Below, in pieces: positions 7,649 to 14,216 of a stretch of DNA of 14,217 bases. The stretch comes from Lentisphaerota bacterium (GTDB lineage Bacteria > Verrucomicrobiota > Kiritimatiellia > RFP12 > UBA3636): positions 1,594-15,810 of the forward strand of contig JALHHX010000047.1 of the NCBI GenBank assembly GCA_022837245.1, given 5' to 3'. Each line of letters opens with the position of its first letter. Position 1 is the stretch's first letter. The translations under genes were made by a program, and so were the position numbers. The notes beneath the pieces are model-generated. The model worked only from the letters and a program-made list of their open reading frames with translations, made no database searches and was not told where the DNA came from.

Positions 7649-8773
7649 ATGATGGAAGATCTACCCAACCCGGAAATGGCGCGCAAAGGGGACATGCCCG
7701 AGCTCCTCAATTTCCTTCACCGTGTCGTCTGCGAACGCACGCCAGACCATGCCAGGTTCGAGGATGTCTCTCCAGATCTGTTCCAGGACAGCGAGGAAAA
7801 AGCCAGGAGGATTCTCGTCCTGCGCGACGAGGGGCGCGTCGCCGCCGCCGCCGGCAGCCATCCTTTGACGCTTAACATCGCTGGCTGCAAAATCTCGGCC
7901 ACGGGGCTGGGGCAGGTGGCGACGGCACCGGAGATGACTGGCCGCGGTTGCATGACGCGCCTGCTCGAGGCGTCGATCGCGCGCATGGAGGAAGAGGGCG
8001 CGGCGGTCTCATGGCTTGGCGGCAGGCGCGACCGCTACGGCAGGTTCGGCTGGGAATATATCCTCAGCGGCTACAACTATTCGATGTCCGAGAAGATCGG
8101 GCGCTCCGCTGACGACTCGCTACAGGTGTCACAGGAGAAATGCGCTGACGCCTTGATAACTGAGGAAATGTTCGTGATGCGCGGTTCTTGCGTTTATGCC
8201 TCCGACTCGCTCGCGAACTACTCCGTGCGCATGACGAGGAAATCGGGCGAACTTTTCGTGGCGCATGGCCACGGCTCAACCTCGCCCGTGGCATGGGCAG
8301 TGGTTTTCCCAGCAGAAAAAAGAATCGCGGAATACTGCGGATCAATCGAAGGTGTCGTGAAAATCGTAAAGACCGCGGCGGTGCGGCTTGGGGGCGTCAC
8401 TACGTTTGTCTCCCCAGTTGACAAGGGGCTGAACGAGCGGCTGCGCGCTGAAAGCTCGGGCGTGGGATTCGCCGGACAGATGCTGCTTGTCGTTTCCGTC
8501 AAAAAGACTGTTGAGCAGTACTCGCCGTATATCAACTCCCGGCTGCCGTCCGGTTTTGGGGTCACGCTTCGCATGCGGCTGCCCGGAGGTGGGTACGAAG
8601 ATGCCAATATAGGCTCTGGAGGTCCCGTCGTGGAGCTTGACCGCAGGTCTATGGCGCGGCTACTGTTCGGTCCGGAGCGCGCCTCAGACATCCCTGGCGT
8701 GGATCCCGGCCTCGTCCAGCTCGACGCTGTCCTGCCCCTGCCTTTCTGCATTCCCTTCCTCTTCACGGTGTAA
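7649..8773 (+). CDS. GNAT family N-acetyltransferase, tandem copy 2
   Basis: Paralogue of the preceding gene. Over the C-terminal ~230 residues I count about 66% identity by hand, and the N-terminal GNAT core is at least as close (GQVATAPEMTGRGCMTRLLEASIARMEEEGAA, then GGRRDRYGRFGWEY; split here as two motifs). The most conserved late blocks are LNERLRAESSG, YINSRLP and MARLLFGPERA. The first Arg of the CoA loop is Thr here and Met in copy 1. The most divergent parts are the middle segment after the MRGS motif and the last five residues. The start is ATG at 7649 or the adjacent ATG at 7652; 7652 aligns exactly with the start of copy 1, and ribosome-binding signals are weak for both. An in-frame upstream extension overlapping copy 1 is unlikely. 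Substrate unknown. Confidence 0.82.
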   Translation: MMEDLPNPEMARKGDMPELLNFLHRVVCERTPDHARFEDVSPDLFQDSEEKARRILVLRDEGRVAAAAGSHPLTLNIAGCKISATGLGQVATAPEMTGRGCMTRLLEASIARMEEEGAAVSWLGGRRDRYGRFGWEYILSGYNYSMSEKIGRSADDSLQVSQEKCADALITEEMFVMRGSCVYASDSLANYSVRMTRKSGELFVAHGHGSTSPVAWAVVFPAEKRIAEYCGSIEGVVKIVKTAAVRLGGVTTFVSPVDKGLNERLRAESSGVGFAGQMLLVVSVKKTVEQYSPYINSRLPSGFGVTLRMRLPGGGYEDANIGSGGPVVELDRRSMARLLFGPERASDIPGVDPGLVQLDAVLPLPFCIPFLFTV

Positions 8774-8796
8774 AACCAGTCCTGCCTTGCGCGTAT

Positions 8797-8831
8797 GGAT
8801 CCGCAGATTTCGCAGACGAACGCATATTTTT
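8797..8831. repeat. Dispersed 'CCGCAGATTTCGCAG' type repeat, decayed
   Basis: The stretch GGATCCGCAGATTTCGCAG, then ACGAACGCATATTTTT, has the three-fold CGCA(G/T)A periodicity of a repeat class I recall from intergenic regions of PVC, Chlorobi and Bacteroidetes genomes. Only one copy lies in this window, so its repeated nature is from general knowledge, not seen here. Confidence 0.4.
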
Positions 8832-8922
8832 CTATTGCCACTTGGTTTATCAAGCGACGGCGCGGCGCCGCGAAGCTCTTGCCACGCTGTTTTTGAAGTG
8901 GCCTCTCAAGTGTGCTTTTCCA

Positions 8923-9011
8923 AGCCACAGAGGGCACGGAGAACACAGAGCTTGCCGCGGAGGGCGCATGCAGTCCAAGGGGTCTCTGTGCTTTCTGTTA
9001 ACTCGGTGGCT
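8923..9011. repeat. Large imperfect inverted repeat of 'CCACAGAG...CTCTGTGG' type
   Basis: Arms at 8923-8950 (AGCCACAGAGGGCACGGAG...) and 8984-9011 (CTCTGTGCTTTCTGTTAACT...) are 28 bases each, match at 21 of 28 positions as reverse complements, and enclose 33 bases. This is the form of a widespread miniature palindromic element of unknown function. The arms would form a long imperfect stem in RNA or cruciform DNA. Confidence 0.65.
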
Positions 9012-9058
9012 ATAATCCACGTTTGCTTCATCCTAACCGGGGCAGGGAGCTTTGTCGC

Positions 9059-9094
9059 CGCGAAAAGCGGCGGCAGAGGCCTGCCGCCCTCCAC
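9059..9094. repeat. REP-like GC hairpin, copy A
   Basis: The core at 9069-9088 is a perfect 8-bp stem (GGCGGCAG / CTGCCGCC) with loop AGGC. The surrounding 36 bases are nearly identical to the reverse complement of 12607-12640, differing by a short AAAA/GA change and one loop base. It has no T-run, so it is a repeat rather than an intrinsic terminator. Confidence 0.7.
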
Positions 9095-9218
9095 CTATGT
9101 CGCGAGGCCCTTGCTATGTGCTTAACAGACGTGTTTTCAACTCCGATGCTCCGTTAACGCTCCGCGCTTGGCATTCGCTTTTTGTGGTTTTCCAACCCGC
9201 TAAAACGTCCTTTTCGGC

Positions 9219-9247
9219 TTGCGGTCGCAGAGGCGTTGTTTTAGAAT
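9219..9247 (+). promoter_or_regulatory. Putative promoter for glyQS, leaderless arrangement
   Basis: TTGCGG at 9219-9224 and TAGAAT at 9242-9247 are separated by exactly 17 bases. The expected transcription start, about 7 bases after the -10 hexamer, is near 9254, while the glyQS ATG is at 9256. No Shine-Dalgarno site precedes that ATG, which fits a leaderless mRNA. Inferred from sequence only. Confidence 0.45.
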
Positions 9248-9255
9248 ATGCGCCC

Positions 9256-10851
9256 ATGAACGCATCTTCCGAAAGTAAAAATAATCTAGAACAGGTCGTG
9301 TCGCTCGCTAAGCGTCGCGGCTTTATTTTCCAGAGCTCCGAGCTGTATGGCGGCATAAACGGTTTCTGGGACTACGGCCCCATGGGGTCGGAACTGAAGC
9401 GCAATGTGCGCGAGGCATGGTGGAAATTCACGGTGCACGAGCGCGAGGATGTGGTCGGGCTCGACGCCACCATAATCATGCACCCTCGCATCTGGGAGGC
9501 TTCTGGGCACATAGGTGGCTTTGCCGATCCCATGGTGGACTGCAAGGACTGCAAGAAACGTCACCGCGCTGACCAGCTTTGCGAGGAACAGGGCGCGAAA
9601 CTTATCCAAGATGGGAAAAACTGGAAGTTGCCGGAGGGCACCAAGTGCACGAGTTGCGGATCCAAGAACCTGACAGAGCCGCGTTCGTTCAACCTCATGT
9701 TCAAAACTTACGTCGGGCCGGTCGAAGACGAGTCGTCAGTGTCATACCTCCGCCCAGAGACGGCTCAGGCGATTTTCGCGCAGTTCCTGAACATCCTTCC
9801 GACCTCGCGCAAGAGCGTGCCTTTCGGCGTTGCACAGTCGGGCAAGAGTTTCCGCAACGAAATCAATCCGCGCAATTTCACGTTCCGCTCACGCGAGTTC
9901 GAGCAGATGGAGCTTGAGTTTTTCATACGCCCGGACGAAGCCGTGGAGCTGATCTGTGGCAGGGTGACGACTCTGGCTGACAATCCGGATTTGACCGGCA
10001 AGCCGCAGGATGACTGGGGCTGGGATGTTTGGCACAAATACTGGGTGGAGCAGCGACTGGCGTGGTTCCGCTCAATTGGTCTGCCCGGAGATTCTCTTGT
10101 GGAATACTGGCAGACACGCGAAGAGCTGGCCCACTATGCGCGCGCATGCGTCGACATAGAATACGCGTTTCCGTTCGGAGTGCAGGAGCTGGAGGGTGTC
10201 GCCGCGCGCTCCGACTTCGATCTTTCGCAACATCAAAAATTCTCCGGCAAGAGTATGACCGTCATGGACGACAAACTACGTTTGGCGGTATCCGAGATGG
10301 ACGATGCGAAGAAGGCAGAATTCCGTGCCAAGACGATCGCTTCGTGGAAGGCCTCCGGCAAGTCGGAGGAAGATGCCGGCGCGTTCTGCGACTTGCTTTT
10401 CGAAGGCCGCTACATTCCGCACGTGGTCGAACCCTCGCTCGGCACCGATCGGCTTGTGTTGGCACTTCTATGCAACGCGTACGACGAAGAAGAGGTTGCC
10501 GACGCCAATGGCAAGAAGGAAGTGCGCACGGTGCTGCGCCTTCACCCGGCGGTTGCGCCAATTAAAGTGGCGGTTTTCCCGCTCGTCAAGAACCGCCCGG
10601 AACTTTATGAAAAGGCGCGCGGCGTATTCAAGCGACTACAGCGTTATTGGAATTGCTTCTGGGACGAATCGGGCGCCATCGGCCGCCGCTACCGCCGCCA
10701 GGACGAAGTTGGCACGCCGTTCTGCGTGACCGTGGACTTCGACACGCTGGAGAACGACACCGTCACGGTGCGCATGCGCGACAGCATGGAGCAGGTGCGA
10801 ATGCCGGTCTCCGAGCTGCGCAGTTACTTGGAAGAGGCTATGAAGGTCTGA
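9256..10851 (+). CDS. glyQS: Glycyl-tRNA synthetase, dimeric single-chain type
   Basis: Class II synthetase charging tRNA-Gly; this is the alpha2 form, not the alpha2beta2 glyQ/glyS form of E. coli. The 531-residue product opens with LAKRRGFIFQSSELYGGINGF and WDYGPMG, typical for the family. An insertion carries two CxxC pairs (C96/C99 and C131/C134) that look like a zinc ribbon. Motif 2 is FRNEINPRNFTFRSREFEQ at 199-217, with YLRPETAQAIF upstream, and motif 3 is EPSLGTDRLVLALL at 392-405. The C-terminal HGTP anticodon-binding domain runs from about 430 (APIKVAVFPLVKNRPELYE). The ATG at 9256 is the only start consistent with the family N-terminus; upstream codons lie in repeat DNA. It has no Shine-Dalgarno site. 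The next gene follows after 27 bases. Confidence 0.96.
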   Translation: MNASSESKNNLEQVVSLAKRRGFIFQSSELYGGINGFWDYGPMGSELKRNVREAWWKFTVHEREDVVGLDATIIMHPRIWEASGHIGGFADPMVDCKDCKKRHRADQLCEEQGAKLIQDGKNWKLPEGTKCTSCGSKNLTEPRSFNLMFKTYVGPVEDESSVSYLRPETAQAIFAQFLNILPTSRKSVPFGVAQSGKSFRNEINPRNFTFRSREFEQMELEFFIRPDEAVELICGRVTTLADNPDLTGKPQDDWGWDVWHKYWVEQRLAWFRSIGLPGDSLVEYWQTREELAHYARACVDIEYAFPFGVQELEGVAARSDFDLSQHQKFSGKSMTVMDDKLRLAVSEMDDAKKAEFRAKTIASWKASGKSEEDAGAFCDLLFEGRYIPHVVEPSLGTDRLVLALLCNAYDEEEVADANGKKEVRTVLRLHPAVAPIKVAVFPLVKNRPELYEKARGVFKRLQRYWNCFWDESGAIGRRYRRQDEVGTPFCVTVDFDTLENDTVTVRMRDSMEQVRMPVSELRSYLEEAMKV

Positions 10852-10878
10852 GCAGGCGCTGAACGGGACGAGGTGTAA

Positions 10879-11841
10879 ATGAGGGTACTTGTGACAGGTG
10901 CCGCGGGCTTCATCGGGATGCATCTGGCGGAGCGGCTTCTAGACGAGGGGCACGAGGTTGTCGGCATCGACAACTTCAACGACTACTACAGCGTTAGCCT
11001 GAAAGACGCCCGGCACGATCGTCTGCTGGGGCGCAATGGCTACCTCGGGGTGAAGTGCGACCTTTGCGACCTCGACACGCTCAAGAACGTTTTCACGAAG
11101 GGGGCGTTCGACGTCGTATGCAACCTGGCGGCGCAGGCCGGCGTTCGCTATTCCCTCTCGAATCCGGCGGTCTACATATCCAGCAACCTCGAGGGTTTCG
11201 CGAACATTCTCGAATGCTGCCGGAACTTTAAAGTCCGAAGGCTCGTTTATGCCTCTAGTTCCAGCGTCTACGGGGGCAACAAAAAGCAGCCATTCAGCGA
11301 GGACGACCGCGTGGACAACCCCGTCAGCCTCTACGCCGCCACAAAGAAATCGAACGAGCTGATGGCGCACGCCTACACGCATCTATTTGGTTTCCAGACG
11401 ATCGGTCTGCGCTTTTTCACCGTGTACGGGCCGTGGGGGCGTCCAGACATGGCGACATGGCTTTTCACCGAGGCTATGCTGGCGGGCAAGCCGATCAAAG
11501 TTTTCAACCGTGGCGACATGATGCGGGACTTCACCTACATAGACGACATCGTCAAAGGCGTGGTCTCATGTATTAATGCAGACAACCTCGCCGATTACGA
11601 GATAATGAACATCGGCAACAACAAACCCGAAAAGCTGATGCATCTTATCGAGCTCATCGCGGGATCGCTTGGCGTGGAGCCGAAGCTCGACATGCTGCCT
11701 ATGCAGCCTGGCGACGTGCCCTCCACATATGCCGACATCGACAGGATAAAATCCAAAGTGGGCTTCGAGCCAACCACTTCGCTCGAAGAGGGCATCCCGC
11801 GCTTCGTGGCATGGTACAAACAGTACCACGGAATCGAATAA
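10879..11841 (+). CDS. NAD-dependent epimerase, probable UDP-glucuronate 4-epimerase
   Basis: Extended short-chain dehydrogenase/reductase that would interconvert UDP-glucuronate and UDP-galacturonate for capsule, O-antigen or exopolysaccharide. The Rossmann motif is GAAGFIG at 7-13. The family-specific blocks are strong: IDNFNDYYSVSLK, LAAQAGVRYSLSNP, ASSSSVYGGN (126-132 region), YAATKKSNELMAHAY with catalytic Y152 and K156, LRFFTVYGPWGRPDMA and RDFTYIDDIVKGVV. These match UDP-glucuronate epimerases better than UDP-glucose epimerases. At 320 residues it lacks any N-terminal membrane anchor. An AGG-containing site precedes the ATG. No other sugar-nucleotide or glycosyltransferase genes are nearby, so it is an isolated copy, probably co-transcribed with glyQS and trmJ. 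Confidence 0.9.
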   Translation: MRVLVTGAAGFIGMHLAERLLDEGHEVVGIDNFNDYYSVSLKDARHDRLLGRNGYLGVKCDLCDLDTLKNVFTKGAFDVVCNLAAQAGVRYSLSNPAVYISSNLEGFANILECCRNFKVRRLVYASSSSVYGGNKKQPFSEDDRVDNPVSLYAATKKSNELMAHAYTHLFGFQTIGLRFFTVYGPWGRPDMATWLFTEAMLAGKPIKVFNRGDMMRDFTYIDDIVKGVVSCINADNLADYEIMNIGNNKPEKLMHLIELIAGSLGVEPKLDMLPMQPGDVPSTYADIDRIKSKVGFEPTTSLEEGIPRFVAWYKQYHGIE

Positions 11842-11862
11842 CAGGGTGGGGCGGCTAACCGG

Positions 11863-12582
11863 ATGGCTCAGGACAACATCAAAATAGTGCTCGTGGGGCC
11901 GCTTTACGGCGGCAACATCGGCAGCGCCTGCCGCGCCATGTCGAACATGGGGGTGTCCGAGTTGCGGCTCGTGGCACCAGATGCGAGTGTCGACTGGGAT
12001 GAAGCGAAGAAAATGGCCGTTCATGCGGATGCTCTGCTTGCGGCGCGCAAGACCTTTAACGCGCTTGCGGATGCTGTCGCCGATTGCATTGCGGTGGTTG
12101 GCACTACGGCGCGGCGTGGCCTTTACCGTCAGCATGCGAAGGCTCCGCGGGAATGGGCGGGCGAAATCGAGGCGCTCTCCGGGCGCGGACCGGTGGCGAT
12201 CGTGTTCGGCCGCGAAGACAGCGGTCTCTCAAACGAGGAAATTCTGCAGTGCACGCATCTCGTGCAGATCCCGAGTTCGTCACAATACGCCTCGCTCAAC
12301 ATTGCGCAGGCGGTCATGGTCATGTGCTACGAAATGTTCATCGCGCAGGGCGATTTCGAGCCGGTCAAAGAAAAATCGGAGCTGGCGTCGGGCGAAGTCC
12401 GCTCGCGGATGTACGATATATGGCGCGAATATCTGCTTGAGACCGAATTCATGTCAGACGACACCGCCGACCACATGATGGCGGCGTTCAACAGGATCTT
12501 CTCTCGCGGCGTCCTCACGCTCGACGACGCCAACATCATGATGGGCGTCGTGCGCCAGAGCCGGTGGGCGCGGGGCCGGTGA
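11863..12582 (+). CDS. trmJ: TrmJ-type tRNA (Cm/Um32) 2'-O-methyltransferase
   Basis: SPOUT-class methyltransferase, predicted to methylate the 2'-hydroxyl of tRNA nucleotide 32 using S-adenosylmethionine. The three knot motifs are clear: VGPLYGGNIGSACRAMSNMG at 11-30, IVFGREDSGLSNEEI at about 113-127, and IPSSSQYASLNIAQA at 136-150. The C-terminal about 70 residues (YDIWREYLLETEF...NRIFSRGVLTLDDANIMMGVVRQ) match the TrmJ extension that related TrmH/TrmL proteins lack, which is why I call TrmJ. It is 239 residues, a normal length. The ATG at 11863 follows a G-rich stretch (GGGTGGGG, about 11 bases upstream), a weak ribosome site. It starts 21 bases after the epimerase stop. Confidence 0.88.
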   Translation: MAQDNIKIVLVGPLYGGNIGSACRAMSNMGVSELRLVAPDASVDWDEAKKMAVHADALLAARKTFNALADAVADCIAVVGTTARRGLYRQHAKAPREWAGEIEALSGRGPVAIVFGREDSGLSNEEILQCTHLVQIPSSSQYASLNIAQAVMVMCYEMFIAQGDFEPVKEKSELASGEVRSRMYDIWREYLLETEFMSDDTADHMMAAFNRIFSRGVLTLDDANIMMGVVRQSRWARGR

Positions 12583-12606
12583 CCGGGGCATGCGGAGCTT
12601 TTTGTG

Positions 12607-12640
12607 GTGGAGGGCGGCAGACCTCTGCCGCCGCTCCGCG
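12607..12640. repeat. REP-like GC hairpin, copy B, inverted relative to copy A
   Basis: The core at 12613-12632 is the same perfect 8-bp stem (GGCGGCAG / CTGCCGCC) with loop ACCT. The 34-base unit, read on the minus strand, matches 9059-9094 almost throughout, including flanking CGCG...AGCG and CCCTCCAC. It begins 25 bases after the trmJ stop. Confidence 0.7.
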
Positions 12641-12669
12641 CTATCTGCTCACGGAGGCTTTAACCACTC

Positions 12670-12695
12670 CCTGCGGGCAGGCTCTTGCCCGCAGG
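12670..12695. repeat. Perfect 10-bp stem hairpin
   Basis: CCTGCGGGCA and TGCCCGCAGG are exact reverse complements around the loop GGCTCT. This is the longest perfect stem in the window. No T-run follows, so it looks like a REP-type element rather than a terminator. Confidence 0.65.
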
Positions 12696-12779
12696 CTACC
12701 AGCCCGCCCGGCGCGTGCTTCGCATGTATCGCCCACTACGCGGCATTCGCTTTTCGGCTTCGCCGTAAGCCCTGGGTGC

Positions 12780-12797
12780 GCGGAGCTTCTGCTCCGC
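12780..12797. repeat. Short GC hairpin GCGGAGC / GCTCCGC
   Basis: A perfect 7-bp stem with loop TTCT. The GCGGAGC motif recurs nearby (GCGGAGC at about 12591 and CGCTCCGC inside copy B), so these units appear to be built from shared pieces. Confidence 0.5.
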
Positions 12798-13114
12798 CCC
12801 GTGGCAAAAGCACGTCTGCTGAGCCTTCCAACCACGCAGCAAGGGCTTGGCGTTCCTCGTGTCTGTCATGTGTGTTTTGGGCGCTTTGACCAAACGCTTC
12901 AGGTGGTTTCGATACCACGCGGGCAACTCCCCGACCAAAAACATCAGTGTGAGCAAGGTGATATATTCACAGATCGTTGGTCGGCTAATTGAAAGCGGAA
13001 CCCCGTCTAATTGTAAATTGAATCTGTGGCAGCCAGTATTCTCCCTCTGCCACCGTTGTCGTAAGCGAAAGAGTTCGTGGCTAATATGGCGGTAGAATCA
13101 TGGGAATCCACACC

Positions 13115-13138
13115 GTGGCGGGGTGTGCACTCCGCCAC
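13115..13138. repeat. 10-bp stem hairpin in AT-rich spacer
   Basis: GTGGCGGGGT and ACTCCGCCAC pair with a single G-T wobble around loop GTGC. It is a GC-rich island inside AT-rich sequence, so it stands out from its surroundings. No T-run follows. Confidence 0.5.
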
Positions 13139-13454
13139 TGAACCCGAAACAACTGAACTCCATTCGTTCATAATGCCCGTATTGTACTATTTCTCAAAAG
13201 CATCCGCAATACGAAAGTCAATGAAATTCGACAATTTCTTGTTTCCAGGTTTGAATTGATGTCTCTCTTGTGTGATCAATATACCTATTTTCATGAGGGA
13301 TATCACCCCAAAGGGCGAGTTATTACAAAATATAGGGGAAGCAGCCTATCAATTTCAATCGTATACTTTCTGTGGTTTTCGAGGCTGCAGCCGTCAAAAT
13401 GACGGATAAGTGACCTGCTTTACAGTTCTGACACAGGATCTTTCACCATTATTG

Positions 13455-13916
13455 CTAATCTTCACAAGTAGGTATTCCAGTGGTAACCCATGGAGTTGAC
13501 GGTTTCATGCGTTTTATCACATCACGTATAATATTAGCAAGTTCTCGTTTTTCTTCTTCGGGAAGACTTGCAAAAACTAGTGTGCCATCTTTCTTAAAAT
13601 CCAAACTACGTCCACTCACAGTAATCCCGCTCAAGCCGTAGAGTTCTGGAGAAGGACTTCCTCTTTGCGGTCTAGAAAACTTTACATATGGCACAATCTC
13701 CAGAACGGCATCGCTTTCAACGCGAGACAATTTTTCGGGTTCAGAGTAACCACGGCTGGGTCCTGGGCTGTGTTGATATAAAGCTAACGTGGTTTCTACA
13801 GGATCAACTTTAATTTCTTTACACGCACAGCCTGCACAAAACAAATCCACGGCGACAACCAACATTAAACTTAAAGACAATAATTGTCTAGCAAGAACAC
13901 ATTTACTGCTTCCCAT
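13455..13916 (-). CDS. Predicted small lipoprotein, unknown function
   Basis: I do not recognise the family. Starting at the ATG at 13916 the product has 153 residues: a basic N-region (MGSSKCVLARQ), a hydrophobic core (LLSLSLMLVVAV) and CAGC ending at C30, a lipobox-like site although its -3 residue is Cys and an Asp interrupts the core. The mature part has no membrane segment and contains charged segments such as LPEEEKRELANIIRDVIKRM, a probable helix near the end. An ATG at 13946 would add 10 residues, but AGGG at 13925-13928 lies 8 bases before the inner ATG and no good site precedes the outer one. Base composition is much AT-richer than the + strand genes. It is 36 bases downstream of the partial gene, probably co-transcribed with it. 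Confidence 0.65.
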   Translation of the reverse strand: MGSSKCVLARQLLSLSLMLVVAVDLFCAGCACKEIKVDPVETTLALYQHSPGPSRGYSEPEKLSRVESDAVLEIVPYVKFSRPQRGSPSPELYGLSGITVSGRSLDFKKDGTLVFASLPEEEKRELANIIRDVIKRMKPSTPWVTTGIPTCED

Positions 13917-13924
13917 TTTTACTA

Positions 13925-13928
13925 CCCT
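13925..13928 (-). promoter_or_regulatory. Ribosome binding site deciding the lipoprotein start
   Basis: On the minus strand AGGG lies 8 bases before the ATG at 13916, within GGATTAGGGTAGT. The alternative ATG at 13946 has only a distant GGAG, about 15 bases away. Confidence 0.5.
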
Positions 13929-13952
13929 AATCCTTTCGTGAGTCATAGTGCG

Positions 13953-14216
13953 TCAATATCGGCTCCGTTCTTTACATCTTTCATACAGTTCTAAGAAGTA
14001 TCTGTCTATGCGCGCATTATCAGGAGATCCATAACCGAACCAGGTTTTGCAGTGGTTAGCGGAGGGTCGTCTCACTCCTCCCCAAACACATATTCTACGA
14101 CTTTCAGATGTGGGATAATGAAAACAGCTGGTATTATAATAAGCCTCTATTTCTTTGCAGACAGAAGTTTTGCACTTATTGTCTTCTTTTTCATCATAAC
14201 AAGATTGGACAGCGTG
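13953..14216 (-). CDS. C-terminal part of a cysteine-rich protein, cut by window edge
   Basis: An open minus-strand frame enters from the right edge and runs 87 codons to a TGA at 13953-13955; its start lies outside the window. It reads HAVQSCYDEKEDNKCKTSVC at the edge and ends IDRYFLELYERCKERSRY. Seven cysteines in 87 residues, with a GG and several Tyr/Trp/His, suggest an extracellular, disulfide-bonded or metal-binding domain. I do not recognise the family. The frame is the only one open across this stretch on the minus strand, has plausible amino acid composition and is followed closely by the lipoprotein gene, which supports its being real. AT-rich like its neighbour. Confidence 0.6.
   Translation of the reverse strand, partial: HAVQSCYDEKEDNKCKTSVCKEIEAYYNTSCFHYPTSESRRICVWGGVRRPSANHCKTWFGYGSPDNARIDRYFLELYERCKERSRY

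Larger units (their letters stand above)
8774..9255. other. Gene-free interval with repeat debris
   Basis: No gene seen on either strand. The frame upstream of glyQS stays open to 9052 but reads through hairpin and repeat sequence and has no coding character. The interval holds a CCGCAGATTTCGCAG-type repeat, a large imperfect inverted repeat, a GC-rich hairpin and a promoter, listed separately. A 12-base palindrome (CGCGGCGCCGCG, 8861-8872) is also present. No hairpin with a following T-run is visible to end the upstream transcript. Confidence 0.7.
12583..13454. other. Long gene-free interval, GC-rich hairpins then AT-rich DNA
   Basis: I see no convincing gene. Short open frames on both strands (about 60-140 codons) have no ribosome site, no recognisable protein features and run through hairpin repeats. 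The left part (to about 12900) is GC-rich and carries three hairpins. From about 12960 the sequence becomes AT-richer, with another hairpin at 13115-13138 and a small one at 13391-13405 (CCGTC / GACGG). None has a T-run, so no intrinsic terminator for trmJ or for the converging minus-strand gene is evident. Could contain the remains of decayed genes. Confidence 0.6.

Noticed and set aside
8218..8946. Long minus-strand open frame (242 codons) opposite the second GNAT gene
   Set aside because: It is antisense to a gene with a clear conserved paralogue, has Ser/Pro/Arg-rich composition typical of shadow frames in GC-rich DNA, and shows no ribosome site.
9052..9255. 68-codon N-terminal extension of glyQS
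   Set aside because: It translates the REP-like hairpin and spacer, has no ribosome site, and the family N-terminus begins at the ATG at 9256.
8774..9255. CRISPR array or tRNA gene in the repeat-rich gap
   Set aside because: The repeats are single inverted pairs without regular spacing, and no cloverleaf or T-loop (GTTCRA-type) pattern with matching arms is seen.
12564..12992. Open frames of 60-140 codons on both strands downstream of trmJ
   Set aside because: They cross three hairpin repeats, have Arg/Ala/Ser-rich or random composition and no start signals.
13077..13259. 60-codon + strand frame in the AT-rich spacer
   Set aside because: No ribosome site, it runs through the 13115-13138 hairpin, and the translation has no recognisable feature.
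13391..13405. CCGTC/GACGG hairpin as bidirectional terminator between trmJ and the lipoprotein gene
   Set aside because: The stem is only 5 bp and no T-run follows on either strand.
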